Both the position numbers and the translations under genes were made by a program. The notes under the pieces are model-generated. The model was not told the DNA's origin, made no database searches, and worked only from the letters and a program-made list of their open reading frames with translations. Positions 20,301 to 34,400 of a DNA stretch of 64,000 nt are shown here, piece after piece (positions within the stretch are counted from its first letter, which is position 1; each line of letters starts with the position of its first letter). Source of the stretch: Ciona savignyi (taxonomy: Eukaryota; Chordata; Ascidiacea; Phlebobranchia; Cionidae); the NCBI GenBank assembly GCA_000149265.1, contig CH003028.1:1031723-1095722 (forward strand). Reading direction: 5' to 3'.

Positions 20301-23300
20301 ATTTTTATTAACACAACAAAAACTTTGGTCACCCAACGGTAACCAGAAGGTTAATTGATAATATCCAATGTTAATACTGCAACTTGTGTTTCCTACCCCT
20401 GTGGATTAATATCCTCTCAATTGTCGTATATGATATATCCATATTTTCACATTGTAAAATACCAATTGGAATTTTTATTTAACCAAAAAATGTTATAAAC
20501 GTTATAGAAACATTTAGCAGTTAAAGAAAAATGCTATTGAGGATTATAGACTCTGTAACATCAGTGTATTGGCACATATGGTCGGGTTACCAAACATTTT
20601 TTCGTGACCAAGTAAAGGACCGCTGGGTCCTTCGACGATTTCGTTTTCACATACAGTCTCAGTAGATATATCCGTCGTGTTAATCGTTTCGCTAATTGCA
20701 TTAAGTCCATTATTAAACAAAATTGCATGTGCGATCCATTATATACAACGCATTGTGCGAACGTCGATTAAGTGCTCGAAGGCCTTTAGATGGCGTATAA
20801 CCAATTAAGACCTCTATGAACGGCAGGATGTGACGAGTGGTACCCTCCATGAGTCATTGTTTTTAAACGAGTGTTTTGCTGAGTAACAATGGTGGTGATT
20901 CCCCAATGTTTGTTTTGTTGAAAGCAGCATGTGCTAGGCTGCGCGCCGGTGTTCTCGTTTAGCTGTAAAGTTTTGTAATCGTGGAGCAGTGCTTTGTAAA
21001 ATAAAGGTGTTGAATGTGTATCTGCTAGCTGTTTTGTTGGAAAAAAGTTGCCGATGTACGAAGGGGTATGGGCTCAAAATTTTTAAACAAAATTGTGTAG
21101 GGTTTTGAGTTTAGGTTGCAGATCCAAGCTTCAATTTTAAATTGTGAAAAAATCTAAGACTTCCTATGTCAGGATTTTGAGTGACAGTCGTTTTTGTGAG
21201 GTCAGTTTGCATTGGAGAGATAGGGAAAATAATTAGTTGAACGCCTCCTTTACGTCACTTCGAGAAATATACATCAAATAGAAGATAATGAAAAGGCGAA
21301 CGAGTTTTCCATTTGTCCATCACACCACACCCAAGTACAGTTAAGTTTTAAAGAAAAACAAAATCTGTTTTTTTATTCTTTTTTAGTTGACGTTATCAAT
21401 TTTGGTTAAATATTTTGTTATCGGTTTCAACAGTTTACGAGAACGTTTGTTGTAAGATGCTACACATTTTAATATAAACAAGGAGATTTAAGAAAACTTT
21501 TATTGTTATAGGTTCATAAAAAATACTGCTTTTACCAGCAAAATTCCATTCAACAGTGGTTTAAACTATGCATAGTAGTAATCATTGTCGGGCTATGTAC
21601 GACCAAGGTCATGGTAAAAGCATTGGATGCATTGTTAAAAGGGACTTTCAGTTTACCAGTAATTTCCATATTTCGCTGTTAATCATTTGAATTTTAAACC
21701 AACATTCCGCAGAGCAGGGTGTGTAGTTTAGACCACAAGTCATGTTGTGAGTCTGTAGTTTACAAACTTCCCAACAAGGAGTCATTGTCGCTGTGTAATG
21801 TGTTTTATGACGTCACACTTAATTCGGCAAAATGCAAATCCATCAACCAATCGCGTGCTAAAGATTTTTAAAACAATCGCTGATTGTCACATCATAACTA
21901 GACACAATTTCCGGAGAAAATTAAAATAAAATGACGTCATTTTCGGTCTAATAATAGAAATATTTAATATGCTACAAGTTATTGACTATATAGGTTTTCC
22001 GCGTGATTTTTTTCACGGGCAATTAATTAAACAATTTTATTGGACAGTTAAAAGCTCTCATGTACGATTCATTGACAGTCATCGGAAAAATTGTTCCGAT
22101 GTAACAACGATGTTCAGATTATATATGAAAATACTGAGTATATTGTCAGTAAATATCACCTTTATCTATAGGGCTAAGCGGTAAGAATTTCGCTGTGGCC
22201 AGTCGCTTGTGTTATTTTTTAAATTTGTTTATTACTGATTCTCGAAATACTTAAACTATGCGCCAGCAAAATACCCTGCACTTTTAAGCATGTTTTGACA
22301 ACGCGCTCTAAAATTTAAATTTTATCTGCAGTCAAATTTTAACCAAATTCATTTCGAGTTAGAAGAGGCGAAGGACAATCCTTTGTTTGTGTATCCGTTC
22401 CAAAAAATTCGCGATTACTTTGAGATTATAAGTTTAAGTTAAAAGTTGCGAAACATCGGCATTATATGCAAAATGTATTAGTGAGAAACGATAAAATGTG
22501 CAACGATAAAAAAGTATGCCCGCCTAATTGTTGCGGATACACAACCCAGCCAATGCCTAGTTGGATTATGTGAATGCGAAGCCCACTATCTCCTTAATGT
22601 TTCATTATGCTTTACAAAATGGTCGTTCTTCCAACTCATTTTAGGGGAAAAGGCCCGTTAAAGTAGAAACACAATTCCGTAATGCGTAAATCTAAGTGTT
22701 TAATAGTGTGAGAATCACGCCAATTTTGCACAGGAATCAGGTTTCAGATTTTAGGCTTTCGGTATGGCCTGTTATAATGGGTTGCGGTTAGGTTTTGAAG
22801 TTCGCAATTTCATAACATTTCAATTAGGTCGAATGGTTGCGGATATAATCTGTAAACCAACATTCTGATGAATATGTTTTTTTCTATTTCTACATCGTAA
22901 GAATTATAGCGTCCCACCAGTTACTATACATCCGCACTACACAAAACGCATACGGCATGCGGCAATGAGACCTCTGCCACATCTTTCATAGCTCAAGTAC
23001 GATAATGCGCTTATTTGGTACTTATTTGGGGAATTACCCCGACAAAACCAAGTGTATACCGGTAAACATGGAAATCGTGGGATATGTAATGACATATTCA
23101 CATGCGTGGGTGCGTCATCATACGAAATGCGTAGGTTGGTCGAGAAAATGTAAGGCTTAATTAAGACAAAGTATACGCCTTAAATCGCTTTACTCATTTG
23201 AGGATTATCTAGGATTAAAAAATCGAGTAATTGATGGAATAATTACGTTTCCAGGAATTCGAAGATCTTAAAAACATTTGTTTTCGATTATGTTGCGGAA

Positions 23301-23974
23301 CTTCGTGTTCAGGGAAATTATACGAATGCAGAGGTTATGATGCTAAAATTAACTTTTGGCGCTGTTTCAAAGGTCAAGTGAGTAATGACATTGGGATGTT
23401 ACTCGTATTATGACTATATTTATTAATAAAGATAGTTGCCCTACAGCTCTTTCGTGGTAAATTTTAAAAGAAGGAGAAATAGAAAAGTCCTTTGGGAAGT
23501 CCAGGTTATCAATTGTACTTACGATGCCTGACAACTTTAACATTTCAAAACGTTTCGGCATTTGTGTTTTGCAGCCGCGCGTCTGATATTTGGGCCTAGC
23601 GATATTATTTTTAACTTTAATATTATAGTGACGTCCATATGACTGGCGATGTACTGTATATTTCATTTTTTTAATACCATTATTAACCGGTATGCATATC
23701 GTCCTAACGTTAAAAGTGAGCACAATTTTGACTGTATGCTCTATACTATTGCAAGGATGCTAAACAGGTGTATTAACGGCTTTAATGCGAACATCATTTG
23801 ACAACCTATAATACATGACAATATACAAAGTAATTTAGCGCAACGGCCTTGGATGGTTATACCAAGGTTCCCACGCAAATATAAGCATGGCTATCAATTT
23901 GATGGTTAAGTACAGGTAGGTTTAGGATACAACTGGTTGAAGCAATGTGATGTGTAACAATCTTCGTGTCGTTA

Positions 23975-24225
23975 AGTAAGGTTTTCGAACCGGGATAAGG
24001 TTCGAAACCGTGAGGGAAACTCTTGTTTGTGTGTAGAATTGTGTATACGAATTGGACGCGTTAACTATTCGGTAACACAACCGTTTATCGGAGATACTTA
24101 GCATTGACTTTGCGTCGTTATATCACCCGACGATGGGCACAGGGTAACCTACATTCGACCTTGATAACTTCCTTTGCGTTTTCTTGCGCCCATGGATAAA
24201 CATGAGCATTCTATGCTATGTTGTC
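23975..24225. repeat. Family B-like copy followed by a family A tail fragment
   Basis: 23975-24095 carries ggttcgaaaccgtgagg and acgcgttaactattcggtaa (minus-strand tRNA-like order). 24115-24225 carries acccgacgatgggcac and ataaacatgagcattctatg, the tail of family A in plus orientation. Confidence 0.45.
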
Positions 24226-25368
24226 CTAGACGAGGATCGAATATATGTCGTTTAAAGTATAGCGTAACAAACACGAAACTTATACACCGAAATAGTACTC
24301 GACTGACGTTGTAAGAAATGTGGCAGTTAATGCAGTTGTAGGATATCTATGGATAATTATATCCTTGTGGGTGTGAAAACATGGGGTTACAACAAGGTTA
24401 TCTTTGGCTGAAGATCCAACGCGCAACAATTACGCCAACAGGCCGGATATAACCAATGTCGTGTTACCATTAACATATCTTTTGCCCTTCCTGTTTTTGA
24501 ACATTTAAGACGTCATCCATTTCCCGTATTTCGCAACAAATAAGAGCGCTGACCTAAATTCCGCTAACCCGGGCGGGGACATCTAAATCTTCGAATCAAG
24601 TTTCTAAAGAGGCAATTTAAAATCGTCGAGGGAGAGGTGCTCAGGTGCCGGGAGCTCGAATTCGAAGGCGTACCGAATTTTACAATGCCAACTTGTGACG
24701 TATAAAGTCGTGAGCGCTTTTCAAGTAGGGAGAAACTTACGCGAAGTACCTAAATCACGTACAAGCCGCAGATAGTTAGAACTAACCCTCGAAACCGCTT
24801 ATATTAGAAAACACAACACTTAGTATAAGTTTCGTCGGGCGTAATTCTGTAAACAGAATTTGTCTATATAAACACACGCCGTTGAAGCAATTCAGTATTA
24901 TGCTAAGTTTTGGTGTGTGGTTTGAACTGATGAATTTGGTGTATGTTATGTTCTCAGCGTGTTGGTAATTGCTCTTTTCCTGTTTCGTTAAATGTCATAA
25001 TGACTAGAAAATAATCTTTGAAATAAAAATAAATCTACCAGATTCAATCGAAGCTATTATGGTAGTATGTAGCCAAATGAGGTGATTTGGGTATAATGAG
25101 TCAAACTCAAAAACAACTTTATAAGCCGATATATATCAGTAGAGAAAGATGTTTCATTATCCACTTTGGGTGCCGTTTAATTGTTGTTTTGATCCAGTTT
25201 AATGCGCTTTATTTGCAAGTGCTCTTTAATTGCACAAGCTGCGAATATTTCAATGCATGGCCCGAGGGACTTTGACGCTTTGCGCACCATTTCTGGTGAT
25301 TAGTTCCTGCTCCTTATGCCCTCTGGGTATCTGGACTTTTACGCCATTTCCGCGGTCATTTGAGGGAT

Positions 25369-25376
25369 TATAAATA
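25369..25376 (+). promoter_or_regulatory. TATA box (TATAAATA) of the TIL/thyroglobulin gene
   Basis: It sits 99 bases before the start codon at 25468. A start of transcription about 30 bases downstream would leave a 5' leader of some 70 nt. Unlike most genes here, no splice acceptor abuts this start codon. Confidence 0.55.
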
Positions 25377-25467
25377 CGACTTACTCGCACACTACAAGCA
25401 ATTTATATGAAGTTTAACTCATTGAACAGTTTTAGTGATTTTGAGAGCTGAATTTGAAATATTCAAG

Positions 25468-28400
25468 ATGAAAACTCAAGTTATCTGTCTCTTGCTCTGC
25501 TGCTTTGCCGCTGGATCGTATGGACTTGTCGGTATGTTTTATTTTGTATAAATATAGACCATTAGTAGTTCAAAACTATTATTTCAATAATTTAAAATAA
25601 CAAAAATAACTATTAAAACAAAATTTTAGGATTATAAAATGAACAGAAAAATTACGGATTTCTAGACGACAAACGCCCTAGGCTTGTTTTATCAGCATCC
25701 GTATATATCTAGAGCGTCCGTTAATGTGCAGTTAGTTGTTTTGTGCTTATATACTCTAGTTTTTCGCTAGAAACGACGAAATTTTATATGATCTTGTTGG
25801 GCGTTATGGGTAAAAGAAATGTTTATGTGGGGAATTCCCTTGGTAAATTTTATATCTTTGTTTCATTGAGAGCATAGTACGGTTGTCGGCGGATTATTGT
25901 TTTATAAATACAGATTTCTGTTAGCTTAGGCGTCATACCAGGCGTTACTTGAATTTCTCACAAGTTAAACATAGCGCAATATACCTTGCACGCTGGTGTC
26001 AATGGTGAGGCTGCTTGCTACACGCGCAAATTCCCGTCCTATAGTCACATGTTTTTAGACCAAGCTATATTTACATACACCTCAGGCTAAGCAAATATGG
26101 TCATTAATTGGATTTTTAAATATACTAAATTAAATCTATTTTTCAATTAAGTATTTTTTAGTTTTTTTTTCGTTTCAATGAATAAGCTTATCAGAAACAA
26201 GATCAAACATTAAATACAGCTTGTTAGTACAATGACTAATTTAAATGAACTGGGTCTGTGTGAATGGGTTGTGCCATACGTAAAGCAACTGTGTGATGGT
26301 GACACGGGGTTCTGTGTTGGGGGGGTGAAAATTGAGAGCCCGTTTTCAAGCAGCCCTCCTTCTGACTCAGACATACCCCGAAACGACATTTTTACGGTTG
26401 CCGTCCCTTTTGGTGGTGAGGTCATCCGATGGCAATTTATATTTGATGGTCAAAATGAGCGGAATCTTCCGGATGTTTTATTCCCTGGTTTCGGCTTTGA
26501 CGATTTCGATCCGGAATTTGACGACATCAAAAGTTTGTCAGATTGGGAAAGTAGGGACTTCGGTAGTTTGCTAACTGCTGTGCAGGAAATTGTTGAGTTG
26601 TTTAAAGAGCACCAGAGGAAGGTTTGCTGTGCCGTCGACAAAAATCTAAGCAACGAAATCCTTGAACTGTTGGAAGAACCTGATTTCGCAAATGCAGAAA
26701 TTTACTTAAAAAGAAACATCAAAACTCTTATGCCAAAGAGCTTAAATGTTTTGCTAAAACTGCCTGTGGATTTCAGTGAGCTGTTAAAAAAGTCACCAGC
26801 AGAATTTTCTGCTGTTGATAAAATAATCAGAAGTCCTTTGTTGTTGGTTAAATTTGACTTGGAAGCTCGGAAAGCTGTTCCGACTCTCTTTCTTCCCTCC
26901 CACGTGGAGCAACTGATTGGAGGGAAAGATCATGTGGCTATTCCACCTTACTCAGTTTCCTCCACCATTCTCCACTATGTGAAAAAAGTTCATAAAAAAT
27001 TGTCAGACGCGGTAAGCATTCTCTCAACAAGCCACGGAAAGCGGTGCGAGTACGTCGCTGCGTATTTGCGACAGTTCCCCTCCGACATTTTAGAATATGA
27101 TGCAGAAAACTTCCGAAGCCTTTCCTTGGTTTTCAGCTACCAGACTTTCTATGTTTTCGTGCATATTAAACTGTCTAAATTCTTTCCTCAAAGTCAGCCG
27201 GTCATTACCCTCCAATCTGCCTACCACCTGACTAAACAAGAGGATTTGATGCAGAAAACGTTCACCCACTACCCCTACAGCCCAAGGTGGTCTGGGAGTG
27301 AAATGGCAAAAAGAACAAAAAGTTTTCTTATTGATAGCCTTCCTGCATTTAAGGACAACTGTATCCGAAATGGTGTCTTGTGAACACCTTGTTTTCCCAA
27401 ATGACGAAAAATTAGATTTAACATTATGACCATACGAGTAAACCTAGTTGTGTTTCACTTGTGTTCCAAATTGCACTACTGGATCCCTTGGCATCCTTAC
27501 AATGTGAAATAAAATTCTGTTTTATACTTGATAACTATACCACACAAAAATGCAGTATTTTTCACATTAAACGCAAAACAACAAATTAGTGCCTATCATT
27601 GGTTGAACGTTAAATGATTTTTTAATATAAAAATAAGATAAAATTTAAACAGATTTTTCTAACTTGTTCACATGCATCTGTTCATTAAATATTTTATTTC
27701 CCGTTATTGAAATGGGATCTAGTAGAGATTACATTTTACTGATGTTCCTTTTTTATTCTGAAAGAAATATTATTTGTGAATTAAATGTTTAAGAAGTGGA
27801 AAGCAAACCGTTTCATAATAATTGCATAAGGTTATATATAGACTTAGTTTGCACATTTTAAAAAGTACTGAAAGTAATATGTCAATTAAAAATCATCTAA
27901 AATGAGGTTCTTTTGTTTAAAAATGTAACACTTTCAATTCTCCGCAGGTTCAATACCCGCCAGTACAAATTGTTACTCGGAATGGTTGCGTAGCGTCTTT
28001 TCATTCCAACCCACCTGGCGGCCAAGATGTTCGGGCCAATACTTCCAGATGGAACAGTGCGATGTGTTCAGAAGATGCTGGTGTGTGCGGTATCAAAACG
28101 GGAGATCGATCTCAGAGGTGTACCATACCGCGGGCGGTGTCAACTGCTATTACACCCAATCAGGTGAGCCTTTATTAAACCTACGAGCGTTTTGTTTGTA
28201 GTTAGATGTTGGTTTACATTTTGCCGATTTTTTTATTTGGTTTAAACTTTGCCGATCGTTGGTATCTATAGGATGCGTGTTTGCATATACGGTTACTGGA
28301 CAAGTAGGACAACCACAATGATAAATTTATAGCGTTTTATCATAGGCATATTTCCAGGATTGCAAAAATGCCCCACCTCTGTAAACTATGCTTAATGCTT

Positions 28401-31400
28401 GTTAGTTAAGTTATTTGTTTTAAGCTAAATTTTAGTATACACTATGGCTGCTTGGGCTGCATTTATCAATACAAGGATGCAATTTGAAATCTGACATGGT
28501 TAAATTTGCATTTAAGTGTTCAATATCTTGTTTATTTAGTAAGTTTGGAACTGAATATGATTAATAAAGGGTTAAAGAAACAAAAATTATGAAGTAAACT
28601 TAAGTGATGTGTTATCAATCCACATGTCTATAGTTTCAACCGTTATTTAATTTTGTCCTCCACAGTGTGCAAAGGAAACATGGTGTATTACAATTGTCCT
28701 AGTTGTAATGCGACCTGCTCCGACGCTAGCAACCCCGCTGCGTGCCAAAGCTCATCTTGCACACCTGGGTGCGTTTGCCCCCCCGGACTCTATCTACAGA
28801 ACGGCCAATGCGTCCCTGCTGCACAATGCCGACCAGGTGGGTGAACTAGTTGGGTAATCCCCTTGATAAGGTGGGTTGAAATGAAGATTCCAACCTTGGG
28901 CCTAATAACATGGATTTTTGTGGCCTTTTTTATACAAACATACAGGGTACCGGTACTTAAAATCTGAAAAACTTTACACCCATTTAATGCACCCACAAAA
29001 CTTAACATGTTACATTAAGTGGGGTTGTTATGTTATAACACGACACCATCATCGGTTAACATTATTATTATTCAATTATATTTCCAATATTAGCCACAAT
29101 TTTTGGAATGTGCCTTTTGCTTTTACTCTGTTTTTTGTTTTCGACCTGTTAAACAATATTTTCACTTCATTTTTCCTTTCCAGTTTGCTCTGGTGGGAAA
29201 GTCTTCAGCGAATGTGGTGGTTGCGAGCAGTCGTGCAGCCAGCGCAACACCCCCACCGTGTGCACAGCAAATTGCAGACGCGGATGTTTCTGTCCAACTG
29301 GAACTTACCTCTTTGGAGGCCAATGCCTCTCAGACGAACAGTGCACAGCTGCTCTTGGTAAGCACCCCTTTCCTTATTTCCCTCACAGATTGGACTAGTT
29401 AAAGTATTTGTTTAATCTACTTAGTGGGTAAAAAATGGTTATAGGATTGAATATTTACAGCCACTTAGGATCTGGGCTCAGATTTTCTAAAAGCCTGCGA
29501 ATCGAAATGTGGTATACTTAGTGATGCTTCATACAAGTATGTTTGGATATCTGCATTTAGCATAACAGCATTTGTGTTAAAGTTTGAACTCTAAAAATCC
29601 CATAGATAGATACAAATATATGTCTTCCACAGCTTGCACAGGCAACCAGATCTACTCTCTGTGTGCCGGCTGCGATCAGACATGCGAGAATCGAAACACG
29701 CCAACGCCATGCACACTACAGTGCAGACAACAGTGCACCTGTCCCAGTGGAACGTACATGCATCAAGGACAGTGTTTGACCAATTCTCAATGCTCAGTTG
29801 CGCTTGGTGAGTTTTTTTGCTGTCGTAGAGTTTTTTTTACCGATAGGCTGCACAAGTGAACGATTCTGTTAAAATGCATTGGTATGATTAATAATCGATT
29901 TTCAGCCAAAATAATTTTTAGCCAAGATTTTGAACTTTAAATCAAAGTATCTTTTTTACTTCACATCACTGGTCATAGTGCAATTTTGAAGGCAAAGACA
30001 ATGTATTTCTCTTTATTTAAGACAGTTCAGAAATAAGTTTTATTTCACAACAAAATTTTGTTTAAAAAAATGAAAATCCTTTTATAAATCGTTTGAGTGA
30101 TAAAAGGTTAAATATCCTTGCATTTTGCTTAGAAATTTATAACAAAAAACTCCTATAAAAGCCAATATAAGAACATTTTGAGTACAAATTGAAGTATATA
30201 CCACTGTTTATATAAAGCCCAAAAATCATTCTCAGCCTGCCCGAGCAACCAAATCTACTCGTTGTGTGCTGGGTGTGACCAAACTTGTGACCAGCGTGGA
30301 CAGTTGGTGGCGTGTACTACTCAGTGCCGTCAGCAGTGCACGTGTCCGCACGGGATGTATCTGGATGGGCAGACGTGTGTGACTGCGGAACAGTGTCCCC
30401 AAGGTAAGGGATCGTACTTATCAGACAAGAGTGCTTTATTACTCTGATAATTTTTATGTTTTTTGACAATTGGTGTTAAATATGGCAAAGCACTTCACTT
30501 AAAGCAAATTGTGAAATTACCTTTAGTTATGTAGGTTTAACATGACAGTCTGATAATGCATGAATTTGTAGAGAGTAAAGAGCAAGAAAAACAGAAAGCT
30601 AATATTAATATAACACTTTGGAGATCTATTGGGATATTTTAAAATGGTGCCTAATTTGAAATGAAATAAAGCATCATTCCAGAATTCCTTAAAAAACATG
30701 GAAGTTTTGACTTTTTTTAAATTGAGTCGTTTTTCAAAATACGTTTTCTACCCTTGGGGCAGTGTATGGAGACGAACACTACTAGGCAGTGTGTGGTCAC
30801 AATGGCATTTGTATGCTGTTAGTCAGTCATTATGACATCATAAAGTGAACAGACAGAAGGAAATGGGTTTCATGCTGTACCAGTGTGAGATTTAAATAGT
30901 AATGAGTAACAAAAATTGATTAACTGACAACTTATCGTTTGCCTAGGAAAAGATAAATGCTATTTTCGGCTAATGTTGAAAAACTTGATTTTATCTAATT
31001 TGTAGCGTGGGTTTGATGTAATAAATTAGAAATTATTTTCTATTTATACATTTTATTTATACAATTTTTTTTACTTCTACTGCCTCCTTTTAAAAGTTCA
31101 CATGGATACAGCTGTGTATTCTATATACAACGAGGAATGTGTTTTAAGGAGACCATTAAACTAAAGAGGAAACAAAACCACAAACATCCAACCACGCCGG
31201 TTATTTGCATCTGTCATGTCATGATTTCACCTCCAGTTATTTTCTAATATAAATTGACCCAAGCAGTAATGTTTTGATTAACATCTGATAATCCAAACGC
31301 GTCTGAATCATGGAAAATTTTTCTTTTAAACCACATTTACATTCACTAAACAGCAAATGTGAATAAATAAATAGGTTAATAAAACTGCAGCAAACAAGAA

Positions 31401-34400
31401 AAACGAAACTAGAGCAACATGAAAAAAAAGAAACGGCAACAATGTGAAAAAATAAAGCATAAACATGTCACACAGAATAGAAAAAAACTAGGCAGTCTGT
31501 TTGTGTTGCTTTCTGCACAAACATTTGCACGAAACAAAGAATTCATGCTGAATTTGATCAAAACCATTTTCCTGCTCAGTGTGTGATTCGTCGCTGAACG
31601 AGGTTTTCTCGACTTGTGCGGCCGGGTGTGACGCGACGTGCGATGAACCGCAGAAGGCTTGTTCGACCATCAAGATTTGTCGCCGTCGATGCACTTGTCC
31701 CGTCAACCATGTCCGGAGTGAAGACAACTACTGCATTCCTGTTGAAACCTGTCCTGTCGTTGATATACAAGGTATATGTGTGGTAACTTATTAGAGGGTT
31801 GGTTTAATTAAAACTGACCAGGTTGTGTCCCATCGTTGATATACAAGGCATTTCTGTATGAATTAAGGCTTAATTCCTTAAAAAAAACATCTTGGTAGGT
31901 GTGGGTTTAGCAGAAAAAAATGTCAAGGTTACCTATGAAGGCATGTAAGGGATCCTTGGGGGGGCGGGGGGGGGACTAATCAAGTGTTTGGTGTAGAAAA
32001 TGAGACCGCCATTTAGACAAGAGTAGGAATTTAGTTATGGCTGTAGCATTCGATTTATCGAATTATATCGTGCATTATATTAAGCTTTCAATAAGATTTA
32101 AATTGTATTGAAGAAGGCATGTTGTTTTTACTGTAACTTGTTGTTTTTAATTTAACCATTAAATTTATATTCCAATCACAAGGTTTTGCGTTGGAGGGTG
32201 TTGTAAGTTTACCCCGTTTTCTGTATGTTTTGCTAGACACTTGCTACAAATATAGCGGTATCTAATTAATGCAATATAGAGTAACAAATAACTTTAAGCA
32301 TACCAGACAGCTTGGCTGTGTGTACAAATATTATTACTAAACATTTATGTAAGCGGGTTAAAAGAGGCACGACCAACCTAAATGGTATTTAAAATTCAAC
32401 ACTAATCCACTAACCATCTCCTGTCCACACAGAAGTTACAGCGTGCAGCCAACAGCTGGCGTCGTTGCAGAATCCGCTAGAGTGCGACGCTGTTGGTGAC
32501 TTCGCGACGCAGCAATGCAACGCTCGGGAATGCTTCTGCGTCCAGCGCCACAACGGTGCCGAACTCAGTGGCACCCGTCAACCTAGAGCCGGGTACAACA
32601 TCAACTGCCAATTATATGGAAGTAAGTTACAACCTCCTTTAATGTATTCTAATTACCACCTGTGTGTTTATAATGACATTCCTGAAAAGTGTTTATAATG
32701 ACATTCCTGAAATTATAGAACCAGATATACCAGTACATGTTTCCCATGGGGGGAATTAAAACTGGTCGCTAGCTAGTCAGTTGTGTCCTTAGGCATGGCA
32801 GTTAGTAGACATCGCCCGGACCCAGTCGCAGAATAGGTTGTATTAAAACTGAACAAACATTTTCCTTCATATACAACACTTTGCAATAGCTTCGGTTACC
32901 TGTTTGTGAGCATTAAGTATTTTTACTACTGTCCGTGTTGTAAAGCCCCTTGTGGTGTGCTTTCTGATTTAGGAGGATAAAACTGGAACATCCTATGCTA
33001 GCTTACAGATTTTAATCTATATTATTAAGATTGTCATTTAATTTTTAAATTTCATATAAACCTGACCCATTTTTTTAATATATATTATCAAGATTCTCGC
33101 TTAATATCTAAATTTGATTTAAACTCGACCCCTTTTTCACCCGATACCACTTCCAGACTGCCCAGCGAACATGGAATTTTCAACATGTGCCACAGAGTGC
33201 CCGCCCACGTGCAACCGCCGTCTGCCGAGATGCACGAGGCGTTGCGTGCTCGATTGTGTCTGCCAGAATGGGATGGTTCGAGCCTCTTCCACCAATATGA
33301 CTTGCGTTCCTGAAAGCCAATGCCCAGGTTTGTCATCCATGTTAATTCATTTTGTGTTATTATAAAAACCTGTCAATCCAGTTTTGAACCTGCAACCCTT
33401 CACCTCAAAGGTTAAAACAAATCCACCAAGCGAATATATTGTAACAAACGACTGGTCAGAGTAGTGCCTTTTTAGTGCTCTTTTAATTGGCAATTTATGG
33501 ATTTTTTAGAGCGTTTAACTAATCACCACCTGCTTTATAAACTTGTTTCAGCTGTTCACTGCTATTAATTGAATTCCATCACAATTGCCACTATGTTAGA
33601 AATGTAAGAAATAACACTTTAAATAAACAGTAGAAATAATTTCCTTAGCATTTACCTTTGGAACCCTAAGTGTTACCCGTCTTACCGCCAATCTTTTTCA
33701 TTTATCCCACAATTTAAATATCAACACTTGCATTATAACATCACCTTCTATCCAGTGCTGTCAAGATGCCAAGCGCAGAGAGCTGGCGCCGGGGGGAATC
33801 CCCAGTTCCCACAATGCAACCCGGACGGAAGCTACATCCCGACGCAGTGCGACACGAACGACAATTGCTATTGCGTCTACGAAAACGGGACCAAAATCGA
33901 AGGGAGCGATGGAAATGCCGGAGTGCTCACCATGGCCAACTACATGGCTTGCATTACAGCGAGAAGTAAGTTTGGCTGGATTATTTCTTGGTCAGTGAAA
34001 CGCTTACTTATAATGTATTAAACTTTTTTGAATATTTACTTATTTTGTAATATTTTGAACATTTACTTATTTTTTATTCAACTTTTTTGAACATGAATTA
34101 TTCTATAATCGCCCCTATTAAACGTTTACTTATTCTGTAATGGACTCTATTGAAGGTCTACTTATTCTGTATTTAAATGTATTGAATGTATTCGCTAATC
34201 TGACTGTTGCCACTGATGATTAATACCAAATAATGACAGGCGTATTTCACCTATACATATCTGTTCTTATCCTGACCCACCACCCATAGGGCCAGTAGGG
34301 TTTAGAATCTGTATTAAAGGCATTTCTATCCGCTAATCCAACTAGTTTTGTCAGACAACTGTAATAAAATTACGTTGTTCACCCTTAAAGAATACTGAGA

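Larger units (their letters stand above)
18722..25360. other. Gene-poor interval with SINE remnants
   Basis: No exon with family resemblance was found. Recognisable items are the SINE fragments listed separately and a T-run at 19085-19102. A GC-rich stretch at about 19888-19918 (tcgcgggcgagcggcggtgg) stands out from the AT-rich surroundings but matches nothing I know. Confidence 0.45.

Noticed and set aside
31960..31976. G-rich run (ggggggg c ggggggggg) in intron 7 of the TIL gene
   Set aside because: It could form a quadruplex on paper, but it is a single homopolymer-like run in an intron with no other signal.
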